A DNA stretch of 64,000 nt from JAWVFM01 sp963823245 (lineage in GTDB: Bacteria; Actinomycetota; Thermoleophilia; Solirubrobacterales; 70-9). Below are positions 9,743 through 21,468 of the stretch, in pieces. The position numbers and the translations under genes are program-made. The stretch spans positions 248,001 to 312,000 of the forward strand of contig CAWGKQ010000010.1 in the NCBI GenBank assembly GCA_963823245.1. Direction: 5' to 3'. The notes under the pieces are model-generated. The model saw only the letters and a list, made by a program, of their open reading frames with translations, was not told where the DNA came from and did no database searches. Position 1 is the stretch's first letter. Each line of letters begins with the position of its first letter.

Positions 9743-11285
9743 CTGACTGAACAGCTTCGCGTCGTCGATCTCGACGCTGTAGTTGCCGGGGTCGCCGGCC
9801 AGGCTCGTGATCCAGATCAGGTAGTAGCGCGACTCCTGCGTCGGCGGCGAGCTGGAACGTCTGGGTCGTGTCGTTGACGTCGACCGGCCCGGTCAGGCCG
9901 GCCCAGCCGCCGCCGGGCGGCGCTCCGCTCGGCGGCCCGGTCGCCGCACCGTAGATCTTCGCCGTCCAGCCGCTCTTCGCGGTGCGGACCTGAAGGCTGC
10001 GCGCGGCGACCGGGCTGCCGGCGTCGAGGATCAGGCCGACGCCGGGCTTCCCCGAGAGGCTGACCGCGGGACCGGTGTCGTAGGTCTCGGTGCTCCAGCC
10101 CGTGCCCGTCGGATTGCCGTCGGTCGCGAGCCCGACGTCCTCGTCGTGCTCGCCGCCGGTGCCGTCGGGATCGAAGGCGATGCGCCTTGTCGATCGGCGA
10201 TCTCCTGGCCCGAGACGACTCCGCCACCGCCACCTCCTCCGCCGCCGCCGTGATCGCCCCCGCCGCCGGTCGCTGCGGCGATGATGAGCGCGGCGGCCGT
10301 CGCGGCGAGCACGAGGAGGATGCCGGCCACGGAAACGCGGCGGCTCGGTCAGCAGCTTCCGTCGCTCGGTCGGCACCGATTCGAGCACGGTCGTCGCCTC
10401 GCCGTGCGAGCCGCCGGCGCGGGAGACCTCCACCTCGAGCGCTCCCTCGAGGTCGGCGAGCATGTCGTTCATGTCGTCGTAGCGCCTGTCGGGGTCCTTG
10501 CTCGGTCGACCGCTCGACGACCGCGTGCGAGGGCCGCCGACGCGTCCGGGCGCATCTCCTGCGTCTCGGGCATCGGGTCGTTCACGTGCTTCATCGCCAC
10601 GCCGACCACCGTCTCCGCCTTGAACGGAGGCTCGCCGGTGAGCATCTCGTAGAGCAGGACGCCGAGCGAGTAGATGTCCGACCGCGGGTCGACGTCGTGG
10701 CCCATCGCCTGCTCGGGCGAGACGTAGTCGGTCGTGCCGAGGACGCGGCCCGGTCTTCGTGAGGCCGTCCGACTCCAGCGAGCGGGCGATCCCGAAGTCG
10801 GTGACCTTCGCGCGCCCCTCCGCGTCGATGAGGACGTTCTGCGGCTTGACGTCGCGGTGGATCAGCCTGTGGGCGTGCGCTGCCGCCAGCCCGCGGCCGA
10901 TCTCGATCGCGTAGGCGGCCGCCTCGTCGAGCGGGAGCCTGCCGGCGGCGTCGATCCGGGCCTTCAGCGTCTCGCCCGGCACGTACTCGAAGACGATGTA
11001 GGGGTAGCCGCCGTCCTCGCCGGCGTCGATCACGGCGACGACGTTGGGGTGCGAGAGCTGCGCCACGGCGCGGGCCTCGCGGCGGAACCGCTCGAGCTGG
11101 TCGGGCTGGTCGGAGATCTCCTGGTGGAGGACCTTCACCGCGACCGAGCGCTCGAGCGTTTCGTCGCGAGCGAGGTAGACGGTCGACATCCCGCCGCTCC
11201 CGAGCTTCGACTCGAGCCGGTAGCGGCCCGACAGGACCGCGCCTATCAGCCCGCCCCGAAGCGTGAAGCCCGTCTCGTTCGACAT
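9739..11285 (-). CDS. Ser/Thr protein kinase with Gly-rich linker and discoidin-like extracellular domain, frame interrupted
   Basis: The kinase domain (about residues 18-280) has GSGGMSTVYL, VAVKVL, HRDVKPQNVL, DFGIARS and DIYSLGVLL. A membrane helix (ILLVLAATAAALIIAA) follows, then a stretch of glycines, then about 140 residues beginning IAFDPDGTGGEHDE that read like a discoidin/F5-8-type sandwich (GWSTETYD, VSLSGKPGVGLILD, GNYSVEIDD). Similar discoidin-like outer domains occur on actinobacterial wall-synthesis proteins. The frame changes near 10740, 10505, 10335 and 10190 and again near 9835. The 3' end is uncertain: minus-strand TAG codons at 9736-9741 are the best candidates. ATG start at 11285. 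Confidence 0.8.
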
Positions 11286-11348
11286 CCAGTCCTATTTTCG
11301 ACAACAGCGCCGATGCTCGGCGTCAAGCCGGATTCTGGGCGTCGGGAT

Positions 11349-11991
11349 TCAAGCGCGCGTGAACGACCCTAGCTCGACGCGGCGCACCAGCTCGACGAGC
11401 TCCGGCGGGGCCTTGTGGGGGGCTCCGGAGTCGAACGGCGGCTGCGGGTCGTACTCGATTCCGAGCTGCACGGCCTTGGCGAAGTCTTCGCCGGCGATCC
11501 GCGCGGCGAGCGTCAGGGCCATGTCGATTCCGGACGAGACGCCGGCGGCCGTCATCACCTTGCCGTCCTCCACCACGCGCTCCGAGGTCGGACGTAGCGC
11601 CGAGCTCGCCGAGCTCGTCGAGGTAGGCCCAGTGCGTCGTGGCGCGTTTGCCGTCGAGGATGCCCGCAGCGCCGAGGACGAGCGAGCCGGTGCACACCGA
11701 CGTCGTCCAGGTCGAGGCCTCATGCGCACCGCGGACCCAGTCGAGCACGCGATCGTCCTTCAGCAACGGCCGGTTGCCCTGGCCGCCCGGCACCAGCAGG
11801 ACATCCGGCGTCGGAACGTCCTCCAGCGACGCATCGGCGCTGAGGCCGAGGGCGCCGGTGTCGGTGCGCTTGACGCCGGGCTCGGTGGCAACGAATGTGA
11901 GCTCGGCCTCAGGAAGCCGCGAGAGCACCTCGTAGGGCCCGACGGCGTCGAGCGCCGTGAGCTCGTCGAAGATCAGGATGGCGACCTTCAT
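11349..11991 (-). CDS. DJ-1/PfpI (ThiJ) family protein, frame interrupted
   Basis: About 213 residues. The N-terminal half has MKVAILIFDELTALDAVGP and VLLVPGGQGN; the nucleophile elbow is SVCTGSLVLGAAG with the expected cysteine. The frame changes once near 11590-11605, after which VVEDGKVMTAAGVSSGIDMA continues the family. DJ-1/PfpI proteins include glyoxalases, amidases and regulators such as isonitrile hydratase-like enzymes; the substrate cannot be assigned. The start ATG at 11991 overlaps the purM stop (ATGA), so the two are probably one transcript. Confidence 0.82.
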
Positions 11992-12988
11992 TTCCGGACC
12001 GCCCCCAGCCCGGCGACCGCCCGCCCCACGCGCCTCGCCTCGGGATAGGCGCCGCGCAGAAGATCGAGCGCCGCCGCCTCGTCCCCGCCGGCCACGACGC
12101 AGCAGAAGCCGCATCCCATGTTGAAGACCTCGTCCATCTCGGCGTCCGAGACCTCGCCCAGCTCCTGGATCAGCTCGAAGACCGGGGGCGCCGGAAGCGG
12201 GTCGTCGATCTCGAACCCGACGTTGTCGCCCAGCCGCAGGAGGTTGTCCAGGCCGCCGCCCGTGATGTGGGCGAGCCCGCGAACGTCGACGGGCGAGCGC
12301 AGCAGCTCCAGGACGGGCCGGACGTAGATCTCGGTCGGCTCGAGGAGCACGTCCCCAAGCGGCCGGCCGAGGCGATCGTCGTCGTAGGGCACGCCGGCGA
12401 GCGCCTTGCGCGCGAGCGTGTAGCCGTTCGAGTGAAGGCCGGAGGAGGGGAGGCCGATCACCGGATCACCGTCCTCGATGCCGGCCCCGGTGACGATGGC
12501 GTCGAGCGACACGGTGCCGACGCACGTGCCGCCGAGCTCGTGCCCGCTCACGATCTCGCCGATCTGGGCGACCTCGCCGCCGGTGATCTCGATCCCGGCG
12601 AGCTCGGCCCCGCGCGCGAGGCCCGCTCCGAGGGCCGCGAACGTTTCGGGATCGGTCTCGCCGCAGAGCACGAAGTCGAGCATCGCGAGCGGCTCGGCGC
12701 CCACACACACGATGTCGTTCGCATTCATCGCGACGCAGTCGATGCCGATCGTGTCGAAGCGTCCGAGCTGCTCGGCGACGACCATCTTCGTCCCACCGTG
12801 TCGGTGGACATCGCGAGGCCGGTCCGCTCGTCGAGACGGATCACGCTCGCGTAATGGCCCGGCAGGGGCACCTCCCGAGACGGGCGGTCGAGACGCGTGC
12901 GTTTCAGGGCGGCGACGAGGGCGGCGACGGCGGCGTCCCCGGCGCCCTGGTCGACCCCTGCGTTGGCGTATCGGGGCGCGGACGTCAC
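11988..12988 (-). CDS. purM: Phosphoribosylformylglycinamidine cyclo-ligase (AIR synthetase), frame interrupted
   Basis: About 333 residues, normal for PurM. The first 66 residues (GVDQGAGDAAVAALV to STDTVG) and the rest (MVVAEQLGRFDTIGIDCVAMNANDI onward) lie in two frames that change near 12790. Signatures are the DTVGTK-type region at the break, GIDCVAMNANDI, GGEVAQIGEI, GLPSSGLHSNGYTLAR and HITGGG. The enzyme converts FGAM to AIR in de novo purine synthesis. No other pur gene is adjacent. GTG start at 12988, immediately next to the nested palindrome in the divergent promoter region. Confidence 0.92.
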
Positions 12989-13032
12989 GAGTGGACCATT
13001 GATGTCGCTATAGCGACGCTAAGTGTCCACTC
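12989..13032. promoter_or_regulatory. Nested symmetric palindrome in the purM / acetate-uptake divergent region
   Basis: A perfect 14-bp palindrome at 13004-13017 (GTCGCTATAGCGAC) is flanked at exactly equal 7-base spacing by 8-bp arms GAGTGGAC (12989-12996) and GTCCACTC (13025-13032). The whole 44-bp element has one two-fold axis. It directly abuts the purM start and lies 137 bp upstream of the transporter start. It looks like an operator for a dimeric or tetrameric regulator; the regulator is not identified. A TTGACT hexamer at 13085-13090 could be a -35 for the plus-strand gene, but no well-spaced -10 is evident. Confidence 0.5.
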
Positions 13033-13168
13033 GGCGGCCGGCGCCACCCCCGCATTCAATCGCACCGCCCGGTCTTCCCTCTCGTTGACTCGTTTGTCAC
13101 AACCCCGTGCGGGTATTTCTCGCCCCTATAGGCAACGCCGCCGGCGTTGGCCGGCGGAGGAGGCAGAG

Positions 13169-13740
13169 ATGGAAGCTGGAACCGTTTCCCAGCGCGATCC
13201 CACGGCCGGCAACGGTGCTCGCACGGGCGACGCCGCACAGGCCGCTGTCCAGGAGATCGCGAAGCAGCGCTGGGTGCCGGCAGACCCGGGACCGCTCGGG
13301 CTCGCGGCGTTCGCGCTGACCACCTTCGTCCTCAGCATGTTCAACGCCGACCTCGTCGGACGCTCCGGCGAGCCGTCGTCCTTGGGCTCGCTCTGGCCTA
13401 CGGCGGGATCGCGCAGCTCCTCGCCGGAATGTGGGAGTTCCGCACCGGGAACACGTTCGGGGCCGTCGCGTTCAGCCTATGGGCGTGGGCGATCTTCACC
13501 ACGTACATGTTCGTGGCGTCGCTCAGGACGACCGGGGCGGTCGCGCTGGTCTTCTTCCTGCTGGCGATCACGTTCGTCCTGCTCGGCATCGGCAACTCAG
13601 GCGCCGACGACAGCATCATCAAGGCCGGCGGCTGGGTGGGACTCGCCACGGCGGCGGCCGCATGGTACGCGTCGTTCGCCGCGGTGACGAACTCGACCTT
13701 CGGTCGAACGGTCCTGCCGGTGGTACCCCTGAAGCGCTGA
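13169..13740 (+). CDS. Acetate uptake transporter, GPR1/FUN34/YaaH (SatP) family, frame interrupted
   Basis: About 190 residues, six predicted membrane helices. The family motif appears as DPGPLGLAAFALTTF (usual form NPxPLGL), followed by YGGIAQLLAGMWEFRTGNTFG, the second conserved family segment. The frame changes near 13376 (GEP to VVLGLALAYGG). ATG at 13169 has a strong GGAGGAGG box at 13156-13163. SatP-type proteins import acetate/succinate with protons. The next gene, acetyl-CoA synthetase, strongly supports acetate as substrate. Confidence 0.85.
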
Positions 13741-13762
13741 CGAGCCCGGGAGAGTGATAAGA

Positions 13763-13804
13763 CGGGAAGCGGCCGCCGCTCACGCGGCGGCCGGCCGCTT
13801 CCCG
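13763..13804 (+). terminator. Strong hairpin between transporter and acs (terminator or attenuator)
   Basis: A 12-bp perfect outer stem (13763-13774 with 13793-13804) encloses a 5-bp inner stem with a TCAC loop and a four-base bulge. It lies 22 bp after the transporter stop and ends 20 bp before the acs ATG, just ahead of the GGAGGA box. There is no T-run. It could reduce read-through into acs or stabilise the upstream mRNA. Confidence 0.55.
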
Positions 13805-13824
13805 CGACGCACGGAGGAGACGAG

Positions 13825-15825
<2,001 letters not shown>

Positions 15826-15844
15826 GCCCCGCCCGCATTCGCCG

Positions 15845-16682
15845 CTAACCAGCCGATCCCGTTCGCGGCTGCCCGACGCAGCCGCGCCAGGACCATCCCG
15901 CGCGAGCGCCACGCGGTAGGCGGCGTAGGGCCACAGCGCCCGGTCGCGCTCGACCAGCTCGATGAGGCGCTGTGAGGCGAGCGTGGAGGCGAACGACGCC
16001 GCCACGCCCGCGCCCATCGCGCGCCGGAGGCGTGGCTCGACGCCCCGCCGGCGCAGGCGCACGCCCTTCAGGACCGCGGCGCCGACGATCACCGGGAGGG
16101 CGACGGTGCGGGAGAGGAGGTTCGCCTGCTCGCGCGTGAACTCGCGCGCTCGCGCGCGCGGTCAGCGTGGCGCCGTTGCGCGATACGCCGGGGATCAGCG
16201 CGGCGGCTTGCGCGACGCCCAGCGCCAAGCCGTCGAGCGCACCGGCGTCGCCCGGGCCTCGCCGCTGGGGACGGCGATCGGCGAGCACCATCGCGACGGA
16301 GCCGGCAACGAGACCCGCCGCCGTGACGCGCGGCCCCCCGAGCCGGCCCTTCGATCCAGCGCTCGAAGCGGTAGCCGGCGATGGCCGGCGGGACGAAGGA
16401 GAGCCCGACGACGAGCGCGCGGCGCCGGTCGAACGGCACGGAGCTCGTCGGCGATGCGGCTCGGCGCTGGCCGATGAGCAGGGCCGCCGCGGCGCCGGCG
16501 TGGACGGCCACCTCGAAGCTCTTGCGCGTCTCGGCGTCGAGGTCGCCCCAGCGCCAGCCGGCGAGCCAGGGAACGAGCGACAGGTGCGCCGAGCTCGACA
16601 CCGGCAGCAGCTCCGCCGGCCCCTGGATCGTCCCGAGCGCGGCGGCGCGACCGGGGCTCAGGCCCTCGGCGTCGGCTCCCAA
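15845..16682 (-). CDS. uppP: Undecaprenyl-diphosphatase, UppP/BacA family, frame interrupted
   Basis: About 279 residues, membrane-embedded. The first family motif is GPAELLPVSSSAH near the N-terminus and the second is PGVSRNGATLTA (16140-16200); both carry active-site residues for removing phosphate from undecaprenyl diphosphate. The frame changes near 16465, 16290-16345 and 16150; the C-terminal segment is FASTLASQRLIELVERD. The probable TTG start at 16682 lies inside the 3' end of dedA (25-base overlap). The stop is placed at 15845; exact end is uncertain because of the frame changes. Supplies C55-P for wall and polysaccharide synthesis. Confidence 0.85.
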
Positions 16683-17303
16683 GAGGCTCGGGCGGCGCGG
16701 CGGCGGCGGACCACCAGGTAGACGATGCCGGCGACGATCGCCGCGAGCACCGCGTAATCGAGGTAGTGCAGGTTGTCGCGCCAGTCGCTCCCAGTTGTCG
16801 CCCGACCTCGCGGCCGATCAGCGCGAGCATCAGCACCCAGGGGAGCGACCCGGCCGCCGTGAGCAGGGTGAAGCGGCCGATGGGCATCCGGGCGACGCCG
16901 GCCGGCAGCGAGATGAACGTGCGGACGATCGGCATCATCCGCGTGAAGAAGACGGTCGCCGAGCCGTAGCGCTCGAACCAGCGGTCCGCGCGCTCGAGCT
17001 GTGACGCGCTCACGTGGATAGCCGGTTTCGCTCGAGCAGCTCGACTCGGCCGAGGTAGCCGACGCCGTAGGCGATCAGCGACCCGACGACGTTGCCGAGG
17101 ACGCCGGCGGCGACCACGCCGACCAGCGTGAGGTCGCCCTTCGACACGCTGAAGCCGGCGAACAGCATGATCGCCTCGCTCGGCACCGGGATGCAGGCGC
17201 TCTCGAGGACCATCAGCACGAAGACGCCGGCGAGCCCGGCCGACCCGATGAAGTCGGTGGCGGCGTTGACGATGGGCGCGAGGACGTCGGCGGTCGGGAT
17301 CAT
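16658..17303 (-). CDS. DedA-family membrane protein, frame interrupted
   Basis: About 215 residues with five or so hydrophobic segments. The DedA/SNARE-associated domain is recognised from ESACIPVPSEAIMLFAGF at the N-terminal half, then FERYGSATVFFTRMMPIVRTFISLPAG, whose arginine-containing segment is the conserved DedA motif. The frame changes near 17030 (after LLERN) and near 16795 (after GREVG); the last frame ends HYLDYAVLAAIVAGIVYL then Arg-rich tail and TGA at 16658. ATG at 17303. Some DedA proteins (UptA) return undecaprenyl phosphate to the inner leaflet, which fits the overlapping uppP. Confidence 0.85.
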
Positions 17304-17403
17304 CAGGGCGAGAAGGTGAGCGCGGCGGGGCCGCGAAGGGCGGCGCCCAATCTTAGGGACGCGACCCCTGCAGGCCCGCCGGGCCGCCCTAGACTCGTGA
17401 CCG

Positions 17404-19305
17404 ATGTCGCGCCTGCGTGATCCCGTGTACGCGCGGCGGGCGCTTCGGTTCGGGGCCGACGCCCTGCTCGCGGCGCTGGCCTTCGGCCTCGCCTTCCGCC
17501 TGCGCTTCCTCGACACCGCGGGCGGCATCCCCGAGCGCTACTGGACGATGCTCTGGGGCACGATCGCCGTCGTGGCGATCGTCAAGTCGCTGGTGTTCGA
17601 GGTGCTCGGACTGCACCGCGAGTGGTGGCGATACTTCCGGCTCCCCGAGCTCTGGCCGCTGTTTCGCGGGGTGGCGATCTCGAGCGCGCTCGTCGTCGGC
17701 GGCTTCGTCCTCACGCGCCCCTACTCGTACGGCCTCCCGCGCTCGGTCATCGTCTACGACTTCCTCCTCACCTTCATGTTCACCGGCGGAGCGCGGCTCG
17801 CGACGCGGATGATCGCCGAGCGCCCGCAGCGGCTCTCGCGCTCACGCAACGTGAGGGGCGTGCTCGTCGTCGGCGCGGGATCCGGGGGCCAGATGGTCGT
17901 GCGCGAGCTCCAGCTCAATCCGAGCGTCGGCGCTCGGGCGCATCGGCTTCGTCGACGACGATCCGCGCAAGCGGGGGATGAGCGCGCTTGGCCTGCGCGT
18001 CCTCGGCTCGACCGACGAGATCGGCGCCATCCTCGACCGCAAGGCGCCCGACGAGGTGGTGATCGCGATCCCGTCTGCGCCGGGAACGCTGCGCGCCAAG
18101 GTCGTGAGCGCCTGCCGCGAGCGCGACATCCCGGTGCGGACCCTGCCGACCGTGTTCGAGCTGCTCCGCGGCGGCGTCCAGCTCACCCGCCAGCTGCGCG
18201 AGGTGCGGGTTGAGGACGTTCTGGGGCGGGACCCGGTGGTGATGGAGCTCGACCGCGTCGGGGCCTACCTCGAGGACAAGATCGTCCTGGTCACCGGGGC
18301 GGGAGGCTCGATCGGATCGGAGCTCTCGCGCCAGATCGCCCGCGTACGCCCGCGGCTGCTCGTCCTCCTCGACCACGCCGAGGACAACCTGTTCGAGATC
18401 GACCGCGAGATGGCCGAGCACTGGCACTTCACGCGAGTCGAGTCGGTGCTCGCCGACTGCCGCGAGGGCGACCGGATGCTGGAGGTGATGCAGCGGTTCA
18501 AGCCCGATGTGGTCTTCCACGCCGCGGCGTACAAGCACGTCCCTCTGATGGAGGAGAACCCGCTCGAAGCCGTGCGGAACAACGCCCTCGCGACGCGGAT
18601 GGCGGCGGAGACCGCCGCCGTCGCCGGCTGCTCACGCTTCGTCCTCGTCTCGACCGACAAGGCCGTCAACCCGCGAACCGTCATGGGCGCGTCGAAGGCC
18701 CTCGCCGAGTGGATCGTCGAGTCGGCCGGACGGCGGCACCAGGGCACGCGCTTCGTGATCGTGCGCTTCGGCAACGTCCTCGCTTCGTCGGGGAGCGTCG
18801 TCCCGATCTTCCGCGCCCAGATCGAGCGCGGAGGGCCGGTCACGGTCACTCACGAGGAGATGACCCGCTACTTCATGACGATTCCGGAGGCGGTTCAGCT
18901 CGTCATCCAGGCCGGTGACCTCGGGTCGGAGTCGGGCGCGGTCTTCGTGCTCGAGATGGGCGAGCCGGTGCGGATCATCGAGCTGGCGCGCCACATGATC
19001 CAGCTCGCCGGCTACGAGCCCGAGGTCGACATCGCGATCGAGCTGACCGGGCCCGCGGCCCGGCGAGAAGCTGCGCGAGGAGCTCTTCAACCTCCGACGA
19101 GCGAGCCGAGCGCACCAGCGCCGAGCGGATCGTTCGCGCGGTGCGAACCGAGCCGCTCGACCCGGACCGCATCCAGCGCACGCTGGAGAGCCTCGAGGAC
19201 CTGCTCGCGGGCGGCGACGAGGCGGGCCTGGCCCAGCGCATCGTCGCGCTGGTGACGACCGAGGCTGGAGAGCGGGCCGAGCCAGCCGAGGTTGGCGACT
19301 CCTAA
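17404..19305 (+). CDS. CapD/FlaA1/PglF-type polysaccharide biosynthesis nucleotide-sugar 4,6-dehydratase, frame interrupted
   Basis: About 633 residues. Four N-terminal membrane helices (to about residue 130) lead to a CoA-binding-like Rossmann fold (VRGVLVVGAGSGGQM), then the SDR dehydratase domain with VTGAGGSIGSELSRQI, AAYKHVPLMEENP and VSTDKAVNPRTVMGASK. Such enzymes make UDP-4-keto-6-deoxy-sugars for surface glycans. The frame changes near 17940, 19062 and 19095; the last part (ERIVRAVRTEPLDPDRI) continues to TAA at 19303-19305. First gene of the polysaccharide cluster. A non-enzymatic epimerase role cannot be excluded. Confidence 0.88.
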
Positions 19306-19353
19306 GACCCCTAAGATTCCGCGGCGCCCGGCCGTCCGCCCGCGCACGAACCT

Positions 19354-20155
19354 ATGCACCACATCGACCGACTCGGGCCGGCACTCGGCAGCGTCGACGC
19401 CCTCGTCGAGCGCATCGGCCCGATCCTCGGGATCGTCGCGTTCGTCGGGCTGGCGATCCTCGCGTTCTTCCTCTTCCAGGAGGCCCGCGAGATCCGGAGG
19501 CTTCGCGAATGGGCGGGGCAGGCGCCGGAGCGCGCGGCCGAGGCCGGCGAGGCACAGCTCGCGGCGGGCGAGGCCCGTGAGGTCGGCCGAGTCGGGACCC
19601 CCGCCGGGACCATGGCAGCGCTTCAGGGGCCGCGTCGGCGCCGCCCGGGACCGGGTGGCCACGGGCTTCGGCGCGCGCTGGGAGGAGCTCGACCGCCGCT
19701 CGCCCGTCGATCCTCGGATCCTGCTGGTCGTGCTGATCGGCGTCATCGTCGCGGCGGTCGTGACCAGCGGCTTCGGCCTGCTCTCGTCGGAGGACGGGGG
19801 CGGCAAGGCGAAGGCCGACAAGGGCCCGTCGCACGTCAAGGTCGCGGTCCTCAACGGCACCGCGGAGCCGGGCGTGCCGGCCGTCGCCCATCTCGCCTCC
19901 GACGTCGAGAAGCAGGTGGTGAAGCCGGCGGGCTACGGCGTCGGCCCGGTTACGAACGCGCCGGGCTCCTTCACCAAGACCGTCGTGATGTTCCGGTCGG
20001 GTCACGGGGGCGACGCGAAGGCGCTCGCCACCGCGGTCCGCCCGAAGCTCGGGACGACGAAGACGCAGCCGATGACCGCCCCCGTGCAATCGACCGCCAA
20101 GCCGGCCCGGCTCGCCCTCGTCATCGGCCTCGACGACTCGAGCTTCGGGCAGTGA
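19354..20155 (+). CDS. Membrane protein with LytR C-terminal (LytR_C) domain, frame interrupted
   Basis: About 266 residues. A first hydrophobic helix (LGIVAFVGLAILAFFLF) and Ala/Glu-rich linker precede a second helix (ILLVVLIGVIVAAVV). The outer part has the LytR_C signature HVKVAVLNGTAEPGVPA and TKTVVMFRSGHGGDA. The frame changes near 19610. LytR_C domains occur in wall-teichoic/arabinogalactan attachment proteins or alone; here no catalytic LCP domain is present. Paired with a similar gene immediately downstream. Confidence 0.75.
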
Positions 20156-20159
20156 GGCC

Positions 20160-21009
20160 GTGGCTCACCTGATCGACACCGTGGGCGCGTACGTGGCCGT
20201 GCCCGCGGTCCTCGGGCTTCTGCTCCTCCTCCCGCTCTACCTCTCGCAGCATCGCGACCTCGTGCGGCTGCGGTGGCTGATGGAGACCAAGCCCGACTTT
20301 CCGCAGAAGGACCTTGCCGCGAGCGAGGCGAGTGCTCGACCGCGCCGAGACCGAGCTCGAATCGATCCTCGGGACGCCGCCGGTCAGCCGCCGACGGCGG
20401 GACCGCCCACGCTCGTGGCGCCGCCGCAGGGCGCGCCCGCCGCGGCCGGAGCCGCCGGGGCCGGCACGCCGATCCCGCCCGCGCAGCGCGTCACGGCCGA
20501 GCGGCCGGCCCTCGAGCGCATCACGATCGAGCGTGCCGCGCTCGAGCCTCACCCGCGCTGGCGGCGGTTCGCGTCGGGGCTCACGAGGCCGCGAAATCTC
20601 GTGCTGATCGCGATCGTGGCGGTCGGCCCTCGGCGTCGTGGCGCTGGTCGGCTCGCACGAGCTTCTGCACAACGACACCGGCTCCGGCGGCAAGCGGCAC
20701 GGCGGGGCCCCGCCGAGCTCGGGCGGCGTGACGGTCGCGGTCCTCAACGGAACGTCGAGGCCCGGGCTCGCGGGCCCGGTGAGCGCGACGCTGCGCGAGA
20801 ACGGATTCGAGGAGGGGGCAATCTCGACGACCCGCAAGCCGTACGAGCAGACGGTGGTGATGTACGCGGGCGGAGAGAAGACGGCGGCCGAGCGCGTGGC
20901 GCGGGTTCTCGGCGTAACGCCGATCCAGAGGATCGATCAAACGACGCGGGCGATCGCCGGGGCGGCCGACGTCGTCGTCATCGCCGGGGCGGACAGGACC
21001 AGGCGTTGA
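20160..21009 (+). CDS. Second LytR_C-domain membrane protein, frame interrupted
   Basis: About 282 residues from GTG at 20160. N-terminal helix (VPAVLGLLLLLPLYL), a Pro/Ala-rich linker with LDRAETELESILG and repeated ER-x-ALERI, a second helix (NLVLIAIVAV then GLGVVALVG), and an outer LytR_C domain with VTVAVLNGTSRPGLAG, KPYEQTVVMYAGG and VVVIAGADRT. Frame changes near 20330, 20395 and 20630. Same two-helix plan as the preceding gene, so the pair is a probable tandem duplication; conserved spacing suggests a complex at the wall face. Confidence 0.75.
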
Positions 21010-21468
21010 GGCTTCGGCCCGCCGCCGGCGCCATCCTCTTCGCAGTCCTCACCGCGGCCTCGCTCGCCGTCGCCGCGATCGTCCTCCACGCGAAGACGTC
21101 GAACCTCGAGCTCGAGGTGAAGGACACTCACCCGATGCTTCGAGCCCGCGCACGCGGCCCGCTGGCCGAGCGCCCCTGCCAGGTGCGCCCCGGGCGCGGC
21201 GCGCCCAAGGTCGCCCGCTTCTCGTTCTTACGTGCGCGACTCCGTGCCGGCGGCGACGGTGGAGCTCCTGGGCGCCGACCCGCGCCACCACCGGACGTTC
21301 GTCCGGGGCAGGCCGCTCGTGGCCGGGCCGGGTCTACTCCTTCACCTGGACCGGCCGCGCGGATGGCGGCGGTCGCGGCGCCCGCCGGGAAGTACCGCGC
21401 TTCGCGTCGATTTGCCCGACCTGGGGCGAAACATCATCTATCCGCCTCCGGTCCGTCTCGTTCGCTGA
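21006..21468 (+). CDS. Secreted or anchored protein with FlgD-like Ig fold, frame interrupted
   Basis: About 153 residues from TTG 21006, overlapping the previous stop (TTGA). An N-terminal hydrophobic segment (AAGAILFAVLTAASLAVAAIVL) acts as signal or anchor. The rest reads VRDSVPAATVELLG, YSFTWTGRADGG and GKYRLRVDLPDLGRN when frame changes near 21150-21230 and 21330 are bridged. The pattern W-G-D/R-G-x3-P-A-G-x-Y is that of FlgD-type immunoglobulin-like modules in surface proteins. Function unknown. Confidence 0.6.

Noticed and set aside
19352..20089. Minus-strand frame opposite the first LytR_C gene
   Set aside because: Arg/Ala/Gly-rich antisense product; the plus strand has clear domain signatures.
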